A stretch of DNA of 64,000 nt, from NCBI GenBank assembly GCA_964477265.1, contig CAYZDJ010000003.1:62001-126000 (forward strand). Direction: 5' to 3'. Positions within the stretch are counted from its first letter, which is position 1. Each line of letters opens with the position of its first letter. Position numbers and translations under genes: made by a program. Below, piece after piece: positions 16,419 through 24,696 of this stretch. The DNA comes from CAIVPM01 sp964477265. GTDB lineage: Bacteria; Bacteroidota; Bacteroidia; Chitinophagales; Chitinophagaceae. The notes under the pieces are model-generated. The model searched no databases. It had not been told where the DNA came from and worked only from the letters and a program-made list of their open reading frames with translations.

Positions 16419-17345
16419 ATGCCTTCGCCAAAACAAATAGTAATTAAGCTTTTTATATTTCTGCTGCCACTGGTTATTGCTTTTGGATTTATTGAATATA
16501 AGTTAAGAACAAAACACTTTGTAAGCAGCTATGCTGCAAAAAAATATTACCTGGAAAAACAGCTTGATAATGTTGAAACACTTGTTGTCGGCTCGTCTCA
16601 AATGTTTAATGGCATTGATGTTGGTTACTTTAACAATAATGCTTTTAATATTGCCAATGTTTCGCAAACATTGTATTACGATAAAAGGCTAACCCTGCAA
16701 TATTTGCCTAAATTACCCAAACTAAAAACTGTTATTGTTGGGGTAAGTTATTTTTCTTTCTTTTATCAATTGTGCGATACACCAGAAGACTGGCGTGAAG
16801 AATTTTATGCAGATTATTACAGTATTAATGGCTGTAAATACAAGCAAAAAAACTGGCTTTACTTAAAAACGTATCAGCCTAAACAAGCGTTGTCGTTGGC
16901 TTTTAATAATTTTAAAGATGAAAGTGCAAGCACAATTTTGGCCAATGGTTTTCAACCAAAATTTATGCAAAAAGATATCAGCGATAGCTTGGGATTAGAG
17001 AGAGTGAAAGTACATAATGAAGAAAATTTTGCCAATAGAAGAAAAGAAATTGAAACAGATTTAGAAGACTTTGTACAAAAGCTAACTACAAAAAATATTA
17101 AAGTAGTATTTGTTACAATGCCAGTGTTTACAACTTATTCAAGGCATTGCAATAAAAATATTATAGAGCAAAACACAAGCTTTGTAAACCAACTTTGTAA
17201 AAAGTATAATTGTAAATACTTAAACTATTTTACAGATGAAAGATTTGTAAAAGACGACTTTGAAGACAACGACCATTTAAAAAATAATGGTGCAAAAAAA
17301 TTAAGCACTATTATAAATGATACATTATTTGCCCAACAGAATTAA
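16419..17345 (+). CDS. Membrane-anchored SGNH/GDSL-like protein
   Basis: About 308 residues from the ATG at 16419; a TTG 12 bases upstream is an alternative. One N-terminal membrane helix (about 8-27) anchors an extracytoplasmic domain. L-V-V-G-S-S-Q (about 57-63) places a Ser where SGNH hydrolases have the nucleophile, and D-H-L-K-N-N-G-A near residue 290 resembles the D-x-x-H catalytic pair. The layout recalls DltD/AlgX-like acyl-transfer proteins, though no O-acyltransferase gene is adjacent. Convergent with a tiny lipoprotein gene, overlapping it by 4 bases. Confidence 0.75.
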   Translation: MPSPKQIVIKLFIFLLPLVIAFGFIEYKLRTKHFVSSYAAKKYYLEKQLDNVETLVVGSSQMFNGIDVGYFNNNAFNIANVSQTLYYDKRLTLQYLPKLPKLKTVIVGVSYFSFFYQLCDTPEDWREEFYADYYSINGCKYKQKNWLYLKTYQPKQALSLAFNNFKDESASTILANGFQPKFMQKDISDSLGLERVKVHNEENFANRRKEIETDLEDFVQKLTTKNIKVVFVTMPVFTTYSRHCNKNIIEQNTSFVNQLCKKYNCKYLNYFTDERFVKDDFEDNDHLKNNGAKKLSTIINDTLFAQQN

Positions 17346-17518
17346 TATTTAAACTTAGGTGCTTTGCGTGCAGCTTTTGCAGCTTTAGGATCACCGGCAG
17401 CAAGTTTTTCTGCACCAACAGCTTTTCCATTTGCAGGGCAACCTGTTTGCTTGCTACCAAACACACCACACGAACTCAATAAAACTGTTATACCTAAAAG
17501 GAAAAATAATTTTTTCAT
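17342..17518 (-). CDS. Tiny basic lipoprotein
   Basis: 58 residues from the ATG at 17518 (M-K-K-L-F-F-L-L). Signal peptide with lipobox L-S-S-C (Cys19), then C-P-A-N-G-K-A-V-G-A-E-K-L and an Ala/Lys-rich tail. The C-P-x-N-G-x-x-x-G-A-E block is, as far as I recall, typical of small conserved Bacteroidota lipoproteins of unknown function. The next minus-strand gene upstream (radC) ends 34 bases before its start. Confidence 0.75.
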   Translation of the reverse strand: MKKLFFLLGITVLLSSCGVFGSKQTGCPANGKAVGAEKLAAGDPKAAKAARKAPKFKY

Positions 17519-17552
17519 TATTGAAAATTTATAATACAAAGTAAAGCTATTT

Positions 17553-18242
17553 TTATATTAATCCCTCATCAGCAAAACTAAAATAACCTTCATTGCTTAC
17601 TATAATATGGTCATTTACCTGAATATCTAAAAGCCTAGCAGCTTCAGCAATTTTAATGGTTAAATCCTTATCGGCTTTACTGGGTTTTAAGTTTCCACTT
17701 GGGTGGTTGTGGCATAAAATAATGCTGGTTGTATTATGCTGCAAAGCCTTGCGTAGCAACAATCTTACATCAACAACAGTTCCTGTAATGCCACCTTCAC
17801 TTATAATTTCTGTATGTAAAATTCTATTGCCCTGATTTAAAAAAAGAGCAACAAAAATTTCGTGAGATTTATATTGCAACACAGATTGCAAATACATTGC
17901 TACATCTTTCGATGTTGTAATAATCTCCTTTTTATTTTCGACAGCACCACGCCTGATACCCAATTCCAAAGCAGCAGCAATGGCAATAGCTTTTGCCTCT
18001 CCCAAACCCTTAACTTTTAAATTTACAATTTCTTTGGTGGTTAATTGCCCAAGCCTTTGTAAGTCATTATTAACTAATTGCATTAATTCTTTAGCCAAAT
18101 CAACAGCAGTTCTATTGCGAGTGCCATTGTTTATAAGTATTGCAAGCAATTCTGCATTACTTAAAGCATTGCTGCCTTTTAGCAAAAGTTTTTCTCTGGG
18201 TCTGTCGTCCTCACTCCAATTTTTAATAGAATTATTATGCAT
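17553..18242 (-). CDS. radC: RadC family protein (JAMM/MPN domain)
   Basis: 229 residues. N-terminal helix-hairpin-helix part (A-L-S-N-A-E-L-L-A-I-L-I-N-N-G near 27 and K-V-K-G-L-G-E-A-K near 75) and C-terminal JAMM domain with H-N-H-P-S-G-N-L-K-P-S-x-A-D near 175, the zinc-binding motif. An upstream Glu (T-E-I-I-S-E-G) completes the usual site. Despite the name, a role in DNA repair is not proven for the family. Full length. Confidence 0.96.
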   Translation of the reverse strand: MHNNSIKNWSEDDRPREKLLLKGSNALSNAELLAILINNGTRNRTAVDLAKELMQLVNNDLQRLGQLTTKEIVNLKVKGLGEAKAIAIAAALELGIRRGAVENKKEIITTSKDVAMYLQSVLQYKSHEIFVALFLNQGNRILHTEIISEGGITGTVVDVRLLLRKALQHNTTSIILCHNHPSGNLKPSKADKDLTIKIAEAARLLDIQVNDHIIVSNEGYFSFADEGLI

Positions 18243-18332
18243 TAGTGTGTTTAAGGTTTTATGATTTACTTTTAACTTTTCACTATTAACTCTTCACTTA
18301 TTTTCGCCAAACTTAATTACTTAAAAAATATT

Positions 18333-19757
18333 TTGTTTAAAAAGTTAGACATACTCATTATCAGGGCTTTCATTCCTCCATTCTTAGCAACGTTTTTAAT
18401 TGCAGAGTTTATTTTAACCATGCAGTTTTTTTGGTTGTATTTAGATGATATGGTGGGCAAAGGGTTGAATGGAGTGATTTTAATGAAGCTTATTGGTTTT
18501 GATTTTGTAACAAATATGCCACTGGCTTTGCCTTTAGCCATGCTGCTTTCAAGCATTATGACTTTTGGCAACCTTGGCGAAACTTTTGAAATTGTTGCTA
18601 TAAAAGCATCTGGCATTTCATTGTTAAGGTTTATGAAACCATTAATTGTTGTTGCTTGTTTAATAACTATCACAGCCTTTTTGTGCTTGAATTATTTTAT
18701 TCCTGTTGGTATTTTAAAATTAGAAACCCTAAAGCACGACATTATTGTAAAAAAGCCAGCATTCGATATTAAGGAAGGTATATTTTATACTAAGCTTAGT
18801 GGTTATGTAATAAAAGTTGGTAAAAAGGATAAGGACGACAGCACCATTAGGAACGTGATTATTTTTGAAAATAATGGCAGCGTTAATGAAAATATAATTG
18901 TTGCAAAAAGTGGTGTAATGAAATTGACTGCGGATAAAAAGTTTTTAGAATTTGTATTAATTGATGGTTGCAGATATGAGGAAAAAGGTCGTGGTACGTC
19001 GTTACAAAATGATTACATACGAATGGGTTTTAAACGATACAGCAAACTGCTTGATTTAACTAGCTTACAACTTAACAAAACCAACGAAAATGCCTTAGAG
19101 AAAACAGCAAAAATGTTGAGTGTAAGGCAAATAAATTATACTATAGATTCGCTTAATAGAAATAAAAAAAACATAACACAAACCTTTCTACAGCAAATAA
19201 AGCCTGCATTCTCTTTCACAAAATTTGCAGATACTGGTTGGTTAAAAAAAGATACGTTTAAATATAAAACAGTAAAGAGTTTTGATAAGTTAATGCCAGA
19301 TTCCATTAAAGCATTAGCCTATCAAAATGCAATAGCAAGCATAAACATTGCCAATGCAAGTATTAGCACATCAAGTAGTGTGTATAAACTAGCTAACGAT
19401 ACCAAACTTAACTATTCAATTGAGTGGCACAAACGATTTACATTTAGCCTTGCATGTCTTGTGCTGTTTTTAATTGGTGCTCCTTTGGGCAGCATTATTC
19501 GTAAAGGAGGATTGGGAACGCCACTTGTATTTGCAATTGGATTTTTTGCGGCATTTCATTTGCTAAATACTTTTGGCGAAAAATTGGCAAAAGAAGAAGT
19601 TGTAAGCTCTTTTGTAGGAATATGGCTTTCTACATTTGTGCTTGTGCCTATTGCAGTATTTTTAACTTTTAAAGCTTTAAAAGATTCACAGCTTTTCAAT
19701 AACGAATTTTATTTTAGGTTATTTAGGAATGTAAAAAGCAGGTTTAAAAAATCATAA
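18333..19757 (+). CDS. LptF/LptG-type lipopolysaccharide export permease (YjgP/YjgQ family)
   Basis: 474 residues: three N-terminal helices (about 10-125), a periplasmic beta-jellyroll part (about 130-370), three C-terminal helices, with a conserved G-A-P-L-G-S-I-I-R-K-G-G loop before the last ones. These permeases form the membrane part of the Lpt ABC transporter that extracts LPS from the inner membrane. The periplasmic part has an extra Asn/Lys-rich insertion (about 230-340), common in Bacteroidota. The start is TTG at 18333, matching the family N-terminus (K-K-L-D-x-x-I-I-R-A-F). Confidence 0.9.
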   Translation: MFKKLDILIIRAFIPPFLATFLIAEFILTMQFFWLYLDDMVGKGLNGVILMKLIGFDFVTNMPLALPLAMLLSSIMTFGNLGETFEIVAIKASGISLLRFMKPLIVVACLITITAFLCLNYFIPVGILKLETLKHDIIVKKPAFDIKEGIFYTKLSGYVIKVGKKDKDDSTIRNVIIFENNGSVNENIIVAKSGVMKLTADKKFLEFVLIDGCRYEEKGRGTSLQNDYIRMGFKRYSKLLDLTSLQLNKTNENALEKTAKMLSVRQINYTIDSLNRNKKNITQTFLQQIKPAFSFTKFADTGWLKKDTFKYKTVKSFDKLMPDSIKALAYQNAIASINIANASISTSSSVYKLANDTKLNYSIEWHKRFTFSLACLVLFLIGAPLGSIIRKGGLGTPLVFAIGFFAAFHLLNTFGEKLAKEEVVSSFVGIWLSTFVLVPIAVFLTFKALKDSQLFNNEFYFRLFRNVKSRFKKS

Positions 19758-19772
19758 TCATAAAAATCAGTA

Positions 19773-20759
19773 ATGAAGCAACTTTTTCTATATATCATCA
19801 TTTTATTTGCCATTGCATCTTGCGAAAAAGAGACAAGTGTTGAAGGTAATGGAAACGCTAAATATGCTGCAGGCTCTTTGCTTGACAATGCTGGCAATTG
19901 CAAGAACATTGTTGTAAATGGAGATTATAGAAAAGACTCTGTGCTTACTGCATTTCACAACATTGTAGTTAATGTAAACTTTACTGCTGTTGGTAATTTT
20001 ACAATTTATACCGATACTGTAAATGGCTATTACTATTATTTAAAAGGTTATGCTTATGCAACAGGTCCACAACTTATAACGCTTAAGGGTTATGGAAAAA
20101 TATTGGCAAATGTTGATGCACATTTTACTTTACATTTTGATAACAGCATTTGTTCATTTACTTCAAAAACGTACACACAAGTTTTAAATAATGGTACTGC
20201 AACAGATTATTTTCCTACAACAAATTTTAGTACATGGACTTATGATAACAACCTGATAAGCGATACATCTATTACAAAAGTTTTAGGATTGGATAAAAAT
20301 ATTTTTGGAAATAATTTTCGTAAATTTTTATTGCAAATACCCAAGTTTGGTTTAAGTGATACTTTGTATTTTAGAAAAGACGGTTTTGGAAATTATTATC
20401 AATACGATACTGTGGGCACTGGACCAAAAGTTGAATACCAGATTTTGAAAGATTATGCAAGCGTAGGTGCAACTTGGGAAAGCCCAGTGGTTACAGGCAC
20501 TTACAATGCAACGCCAACCGATGTAAAATATGTGTTTACACTGCTTCGCAAAAATGTAAAGCGAACTATTGGAGTTAATACAATTGACAGCGTAATGATT
20601 GTGCAGGCCGAAACCCAATATTCAATAGGAGGAACATTTACAACAACCAATACAATTGAATATAGCTATGCAAAAAAAATAGGATTGGTGCAAATAAATC
20701 AAACAAGTGGAGCAGCAGTTAATTTAAGTTCTTTAATTAGAAATTGGCAAGTGAATTAG
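19773..20759 (+). CDS. Hypothetical lipoprotein
   Basis: 328 residues. Signal peptide with lipobox I-A-S-C (Cys17). The rest is rich in Thr, Asn, Tyr and alternating hydrophobic residues, so mostly beta structure; no known domain recognised. It begins 15 bases after the LPS permease gene and ends 21 bases before a small gene, so all are probably on one transcript. Likely exposed at the outer membrane, function unknown. Confidence 0.75.
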   Translation: MKQLFLYIIILFAIASCEKETSVEGNGNAKYAAGSLLDNAGNCKNIVVNGDYRKDSVLTAFHNIVVNVNFTAVGNFTIYTDTVNGYYYYLKGYAYATGPQLITLKGYGKILANVDAHFTLHFDNSICSFTSKTYTQVLNNGTATDYFPTTNFSTWTYDNNLISDTSITKVLGLDKNIFGNNFRKFLLQIPKFGLSDTLYFRKDGFGNYYQYDTVGTGPKVEYQILKDYASVGATWESPVVTGTYNATPTDVKYVFTLLRKNVKRTIGVNTIDSVMIVQAETQYSIGGTFTTTNTIEYSYAKKIGLVQINQTSGAAVNLSSLIRNWQVN

Positions 20760-20780
20760 TAATGCTGCTATTTTTGTTTT

Positions 20781-21128
20781 ATGAATGTGAAAGATGATTT
20801 GCAGCAACGATGGTGGAATTTAGAAGCCAAACTTGTAGAGCGATTTGAAAAAAAGCCAGATACCGAAGCGATACTTTTTTTAATTGGATTGCAAGAAACT
20901 GGTTTTGTGGTAGAAAAAATAAGCAAAGAGCAAAAGCAGGATTTAATGCACGTGGCTGTTTGCACAGTTTTAAGCAGCAGTGGTTATTATAGTTTAGATG
21001 TTATTGATGCAGAAGGCTGGCCACATTATACACAGCTAAAAGAGTTGCCAGTATTGGGTTTAATGGAACAGGAAAATTTTTTGAAAGACCATATTCTATT
21101 TTATTTTGAACAACAAAATTTTATATAA
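20781..21128 (+). CDS. Conserved hypothetical protein, 115 residues
   Basis: Soluble, no signal peptide. Conserved-looking segments: L-F-L-I-G-L-Q-E-T-G near 32-41, K-I-S-K-E-Q-K-Q-D-L-M-H-V-A near 46-59 and D-A-E-G-W-P-H-Y near 76-83. I recall similar short proteins in other Bacteroidota genomes but no function. The ATG lies 4 bases after TATTTTTG (20769-20776), too close to be a usual promoter. Confidence 0.75.
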   Translation: MNVKDDLQQRWWNLEAKLVERFEKKPDTEAILFLIGLQETGFVVEKISKEQKQDLMHVAVCTVLSSSGYYSLDVIDAEGWPHYTQLKELPVLGLMEQENFLKDHILFYFEQQNFI

Positions 21129-21137
21129 GCATTTATA

Positions 21138-21836
21138 ATGAAGAAATTTTTAGCAATCATTTTTGTTATCAGCCTATCGGCAAATGTATTTGCACAAACA
21201 AAAAAAGCACCTGTAAAAAAAGTTGCAACAAAGCCAGTTGCTGTACAAACAACAACAAAGTCTAGCGACACTTTAATTGAAATTACAACTAACTATGGAG
21301 TAATGATTGCACGATTGTATAATAACACTCCACAACACAGAGACAACTTTATTAACCTTGTTCGTCAGGGCGTTTATGATAGCCTTTTATTTCACAGGGT
21401 TATTCGTGGATTTATGATACAAGGTGGAGACCCAGCAAGTAAAAATGCAGATGCAAATGCAATGCTTGGTGGTGGCGAAGTGCCAAATGTGCCAATGGTT
21501 ACAGCAGAATTTAATAAAAATTTATTTCATAAAAAGGGAGCTTTAGCTGCAGCAAGAACAGAAAACCCTGAAAAGAAAAGCAGCAACTGCCAGTTTTATA
21601 TAGTGCAGGGGAATAAAATTACAGACACAACACAATTGCGTAATGCAAACTATACAAGCGAACAAAAAGAAGTTTATCAACGTATTGGCGGCACACCATT
21701 TTTAGACCAAAACTATACTGTGTTTGGCGAAGTATATATTGGTCTGGATGTAATTGATAAAATTGCTGCTGTAAAATGTGGAAATGCTGACAGACCAGTT
21801 GAAGATGTGAGAATGAAAATAAGAATAATAAAATAG
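21138..21836 (+). CDS. Exported cyclophilin-type peptidyl-prolyl isomerase
   Basis: 232 residues. Signal peptide (about 1-20, ending N-V-F-A-Q), a Lys/Thr/Val linker, then the cyclophilin domain (about 48-232): F-H-R-V-I-R-G-F-M-I-Q-G-G-D-P near 91-105 with the catalytic Arg, and S-S-N-C-Q-F-Y-I-V near 146. Catalyses cis-trans isomerisation of Xaa-Pro bonds, here in the periplasm. Ten bases after the preceding gene. Confidence 0.94.
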   Translation: MKKFLAIIFVISLSANVFAQTKKAPVKKVATKPVAVQTTTKSSDTLIEITTNYGVMIARLYNNTPQHRDNFINLVRQGVYDSLLFHRVIRGFMIQGGDPASKNADANAMLGGGEVPNVPMVTAEFNKNLFHKKGALAAARTENPEKKSSNCQFYIVQGNKITDTTQLRNANYTSEQKEVYQRIGGTPFLDQNYTVFGEVYIGLDVIDKIAAVKCGNADRPVEDVRMKIRIIK

Positions 21837-21887
21837 GTCTTTAGGTATTGGTTGTTAGTCTTTAGAAAAAATGATGACTTTAACCAA

Positions 21888-21895
21888 TACTTTTG
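21888..21895 (+). promoter_or_regulatory. Candidate -7 box for gcvH, within an inverted repeat
   Basis: TACTTTTG matches TAnnTTTG, 44 bases before the gcvH ATG. It overlaps the right arm of a perfect 9-bp inverted repeat, GTATTGGTT (21845-21853) and AACCAATAC (21882-21890), which could be an operator. Confidence 0.5.
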
Positions 21896-21939
21896 CCAAA
21901 AACTTTTATCAAAAAACCAAAGACTAAACTTTAATAAAT

Positions 21940-22317
21940 ATGAACTTTCCATCAAACTTATTGTACACTAAAGACCACGAATGGGTTTTAGTAGAAGGTA
22001 ATACTGCAACTGTTGGTATTACAGATTTTGCCCAAAGCGAATTGGGTGATATTGTGTTTTGTGATATTAATGCTGTAGGCAAAACTTTTGCAGCAGGAGA
22101 AATTTTTGGCAGCGTAGAAGCTGTAAAAACTGTAAGCGATTTGTTTTTGCCAATTGCAGGAACTATTACTGAAGTTAATGCAACATTAGAAGGACAACCA
22201 GAGTTGGTAAACAATGACCCATACAATGGTGGCTGGATGATTAAAATGACCATTACCAACGAAAGTGAATTAAGTTCATTGTTAAATGCTGATGCTTACG
22301 CAGCCCTTGTAGGATAA
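21940..22317 (+). CDS. gcvH: Glycine cleavage system H protein
   Basis: 125 residues, the normal size. The lipoyl attachment block G-S-V-E-A-V-K-T-V-S at 58-67 holds the lipoylated Lys63. Carries the aminomethyl group between the P, T and L proteins of glycine cleavage. The P and T genes are not in this window, so it is encoded apart from its partners. A terminator follows at 22355-22394. Confidence 0.97.
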   Translation: MNFPSNLLYTKDHEWVLVEGNTATVGITDFAQSELGDIVFCDINAVGKTFAAGEIFGSVEAVKTVSDLFLPIAGTITEVNATLEGQPELVNNDPYNGGWMIKMTITNESELSSLLNADAYAALVG

Positions 22318-22354
22318 GACATTTTAAGGATATATAAATTTTAAAACCTCTTCT

Positions 22355-22394
22355 AACTTTCGTAAAGTTGTTACAATTTTGCGAAAGTTTTTTT
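22355..22394 (+). terminator. Terminator of gcvH, just before the ABC exporter gene
   Basis: AACTTTCGTAAA (22355-22366) pairs with TTTGCGAAAGTT (22378-22389) through 12 bp including one G-T pair, followed by a T-run to 22394. It ends only 10 bases before the next ATG. Confidence 0.75.
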
Positions 22395-22404
22395 GTTTAA
22401 TAAA

Positions 22405-24258
22405 ATGAGCAGCACGGCACAAAAAAAGTCTTTCAACTTCAGCGTTCTTAAACAGATTTTTGTTTTTGTAAAGCCCTATAAAAAATATTTTTACTGGAGT
22501 ATTTTTTTAGCGTTATTAATGGCTGTAATTGCACCTGTTCGCCCTTATTTAATACAACTTACAGTAGATACCAGCACTGGAAAAAACAATTACTTTCCTG
22601 CCTGGCTTAATGTATTTTCTTTTACAAAAAATGACAATCCAATTATTGCATTAATACTTAATGTAACCATACTGCAAGTACTATTTATTTGTGTAGAAAC
22701 TGCTATTCGTTTTGCATTTACTTTTATTACTGCCTGGTTGGGACAAAATGTTGTAAAAGATTTACGAGAAAGTGTTTTTGCTAATATTTTAAAACGCCCA
22801 TTATCTCATTTTGACAAAACACCTATTGGCACACTCACAACAAGAACAGTAAATGATATTGAAAGTATTAATGATATTTTTAGTGATGGGTTGATTCCAA
22901 TTATTGCAGATTTGCTTACAATAGTTTTCACTGTAGTTATAATGTTTTGGATTGACTGGAAGCTAACTCTTGTTGCTTTAATTCCTTTACCAATAATAGT
23001 TGTAGCTACCAATAAATTTAAAAAAAGTGTTAATAAAAGTTTTATCAATGTACGTAATGCTGTAAGTGCATTAAACAGTTTTGTACAAGAGCATATTACT
23101 GGAATGTATATTACACAAGCATTTACAGCAGAAGAAAGGGAGTTTAAAAAGTTTAAAGACATTAACGCTAAACATAGAGATGCTAACATAAAAGCAATTT
23201 TTGCTTACAGTGTTTTCTTTCCAATTGTAGAACTAGTGCTGGCTATAAGTACTGCATTAATTGTTTGGTGGGTCTCTCAACTTGCTTTGCATAATACCAA
23301 TGCACAAATAAATTTTAGTGGAAAGATTGTTGCGTTTGTAATGTACATGAACCAAATTTTCAGACCACTTAGAATATTGGCAGATAAGTTTAATGTATTG
23401 CAAATGGGAATGATTGCTGCTGAAAGGGTGTTGCCATATACTACTGATGAAGTTAAAAGTCAAAGGCCAAAAACAGAAAGTGAAGAACAATTTAATAATT
23501 CAACAATAACACCAAACGATAAACACCAAACGATAAACTTTAAGAACGTTTGGTTTGCCTATAACAATAATAATTACGTTTTAAAAAATATTTCATTTTC
23601 TGTAGAACAAGGACAAACACTGGCTTTGGTAGGTAGCACAGGCAGTGGTAAAACTTCTATCATTAGCTTAATAAACAAATTGTATCCTATTAACAAAGGC
23701 AGCATTTATATCAATAATAAAAATATTGATGAGTATAGTTTAGATGAATTAAGGCGTAATGTTGGTGTGGTATTACAAGATGTTTTTTTGTTTAGTGGAA
23801 GCATTATTGATAACATTACTTTACGCAATAACACCATAGCAAAAGAGCAGGTTATTGAAGCTGCCAGGCTTATTGGAATGCACGATTTTATTATGCAATT
23901 GCCCAACAATTATGATTATAATGTAATGGAACGTGGCAATATTTTAAGTATGGGTCAAAGGCAGTTGATTTCATTTATTCGTGTGCTATTATACAATCCA
24001 AATATTTTGATTTTAGATGAAGCTACATCTTCTATTGATAGTGAAAGTGAACACTTAATTCAAAAAGCTATAGAAACTTTATTGGTTGGTAGAACAGCCA
24101 TTGTAATTGCACATAGATTATCAACAATAACCAAAGCCAATAAAATTATTTTGCTAGATAAAGGTGAAATAAAAGAACAAGGCACACACACTGAATTGCT
24201 TGCACAGCAAGGGTTATATAACAATTTGTTTCATAGCGTGTTTGAAGAAGTAATGTAA
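22405..24258 (+). CDS. ABC exporter, fused membrane and ATPase domains (MsbA-like)
   Basis: 617 residues. Six membrane helices (about 20-330) followed by the ATPase: Walker A G-S-T-G-S-G-K-T-S near 411-419, signature L-S-M-G-Q-R-Q-L, Walker B I-L-I-L-D-E-A-T-S-S-I-D and H-loop V-I-A-H-R-L-S. A homodimeric exporter, of the MsbA / multidrug type; the cargo cannot be told. I use the ATG at 22405 rather than a TTG 12 bases upstream, which falls in the gcvH terminator. Confidence 0.95.
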   Translation: MSSTAQKKSFNFSVLKQIFVFVKPYKKYFYWSIFLALLMAVIAPVRPYLIQLTVDTSTGKNNYFPAWLNVFSFTKNDNPIIALILNVTILQVLFICVETAIRFAFTFITAWLGQNVVKDLRESVFANILKRPLSHFDKTPIGTLTTRTVNDIESINDIFSDGLIPIIADLLTIVFTVVIMFWIDWKLTLVALIPLPIIVVATNKFKKSVNKSFINVRNAVSALNSFVQEHITGMYITQAFTAEEREFKKFKDINAKHRDANIKAIFAYSVFFPIVELVLAISTALIVWWVSQLALHNTNAQINFSGKIVAFVMYMNQIFRPLRILADKFNVLQMGMIAAERVLPYTTDEVKSQRPKTESEEQFNNSTITPNDKHQTINFKNVWFAYNNNNYVLKNISFSVEQGQTLALVGSTGSGKTSIISLINKLYPINKGSIYINNKNIDEYSLDELRRNVGVVLQDVFLFSGSIIDNITLRNNTIAKEQVIEAARLIGMHDFIMQLPNNYDYNVMERGNILSMGQRQLISFIRVLLYNPNILILDEATSSIDSESEHLIQKAIETLLVGRTAIVIAHRLSTITKANKIILLDKGEIKEQGTHTELLAQQGLYNNLFHSVFEEVM

Positions 24259-24690
24259 TTATTTTTTAAAAAGTAGTTTGTAAATTTTATCTAACTCTAG
24301 TTTTTCTGAAGGATTAAGCTTGTCGTATTTTTTAAAGTTATTCTGTAGTCCAAGTACAGCTTTATGTTGAGGGTATTTTGCTAAAATTTCATTTAATTTA
24401 TTCTCTGTTTCCTCATCTTTCTTTTCTTCCTTTAAAACAATAGGTGTATTCTTTTTTTCTTTTGTGGGAAGCTTTGAAATAGCTCGTTCAAGTGTTGCTA
24501 ACAAACCTGCTGGTAAGTCAGCAACTTTTTCTGCTTTGTAAAATAATCCTTGCAATTGCCCTTTTGTTAAAAAGCCTCTGTCTTCATATTGATGCATTAA
24601 GCTCATCACAAACAAATCATCTTTATTGCTGTTGTAACAAGCTGTTAAAATTTTTTCTACAAAGTCAAGGCTACCTTTTTTTATTTCCAT
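24259..24690 (-). CDS. Hypothetical protein, 143 residues
   Basis: No signal or membrane segment. N-terminal helical part with D-R-G-F-L-T-K-G-Q-L-Q-G-L-F-Y-K-A near 33-48, then a Lys/Glu-rich linker and a helical C-terminus. I do not recognise a named family. It directly abuts the ABC exporter stop (convergent) and lies 6 bases after recN on the minus strand, so it is probably co-transcribed with recN; a link to DNA metabolism is only guilt by neighbourhood. Confidence 0.7.
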   Translation of the reverse strand: MEIKKGSLDFVEKILTACYNSNKDDLFVMSLMHQYEDRGFLTKGQLQGLFYKAEKVADLPAGLLATLERAISKLPTKEKKNTPIVLKEEKKDEETENKLNEILAKYPQHKAVLGLQNNFKKYDKLNPSEKLELDKIYKLLFKK

Positions 24691-24696
24691 AAATTT

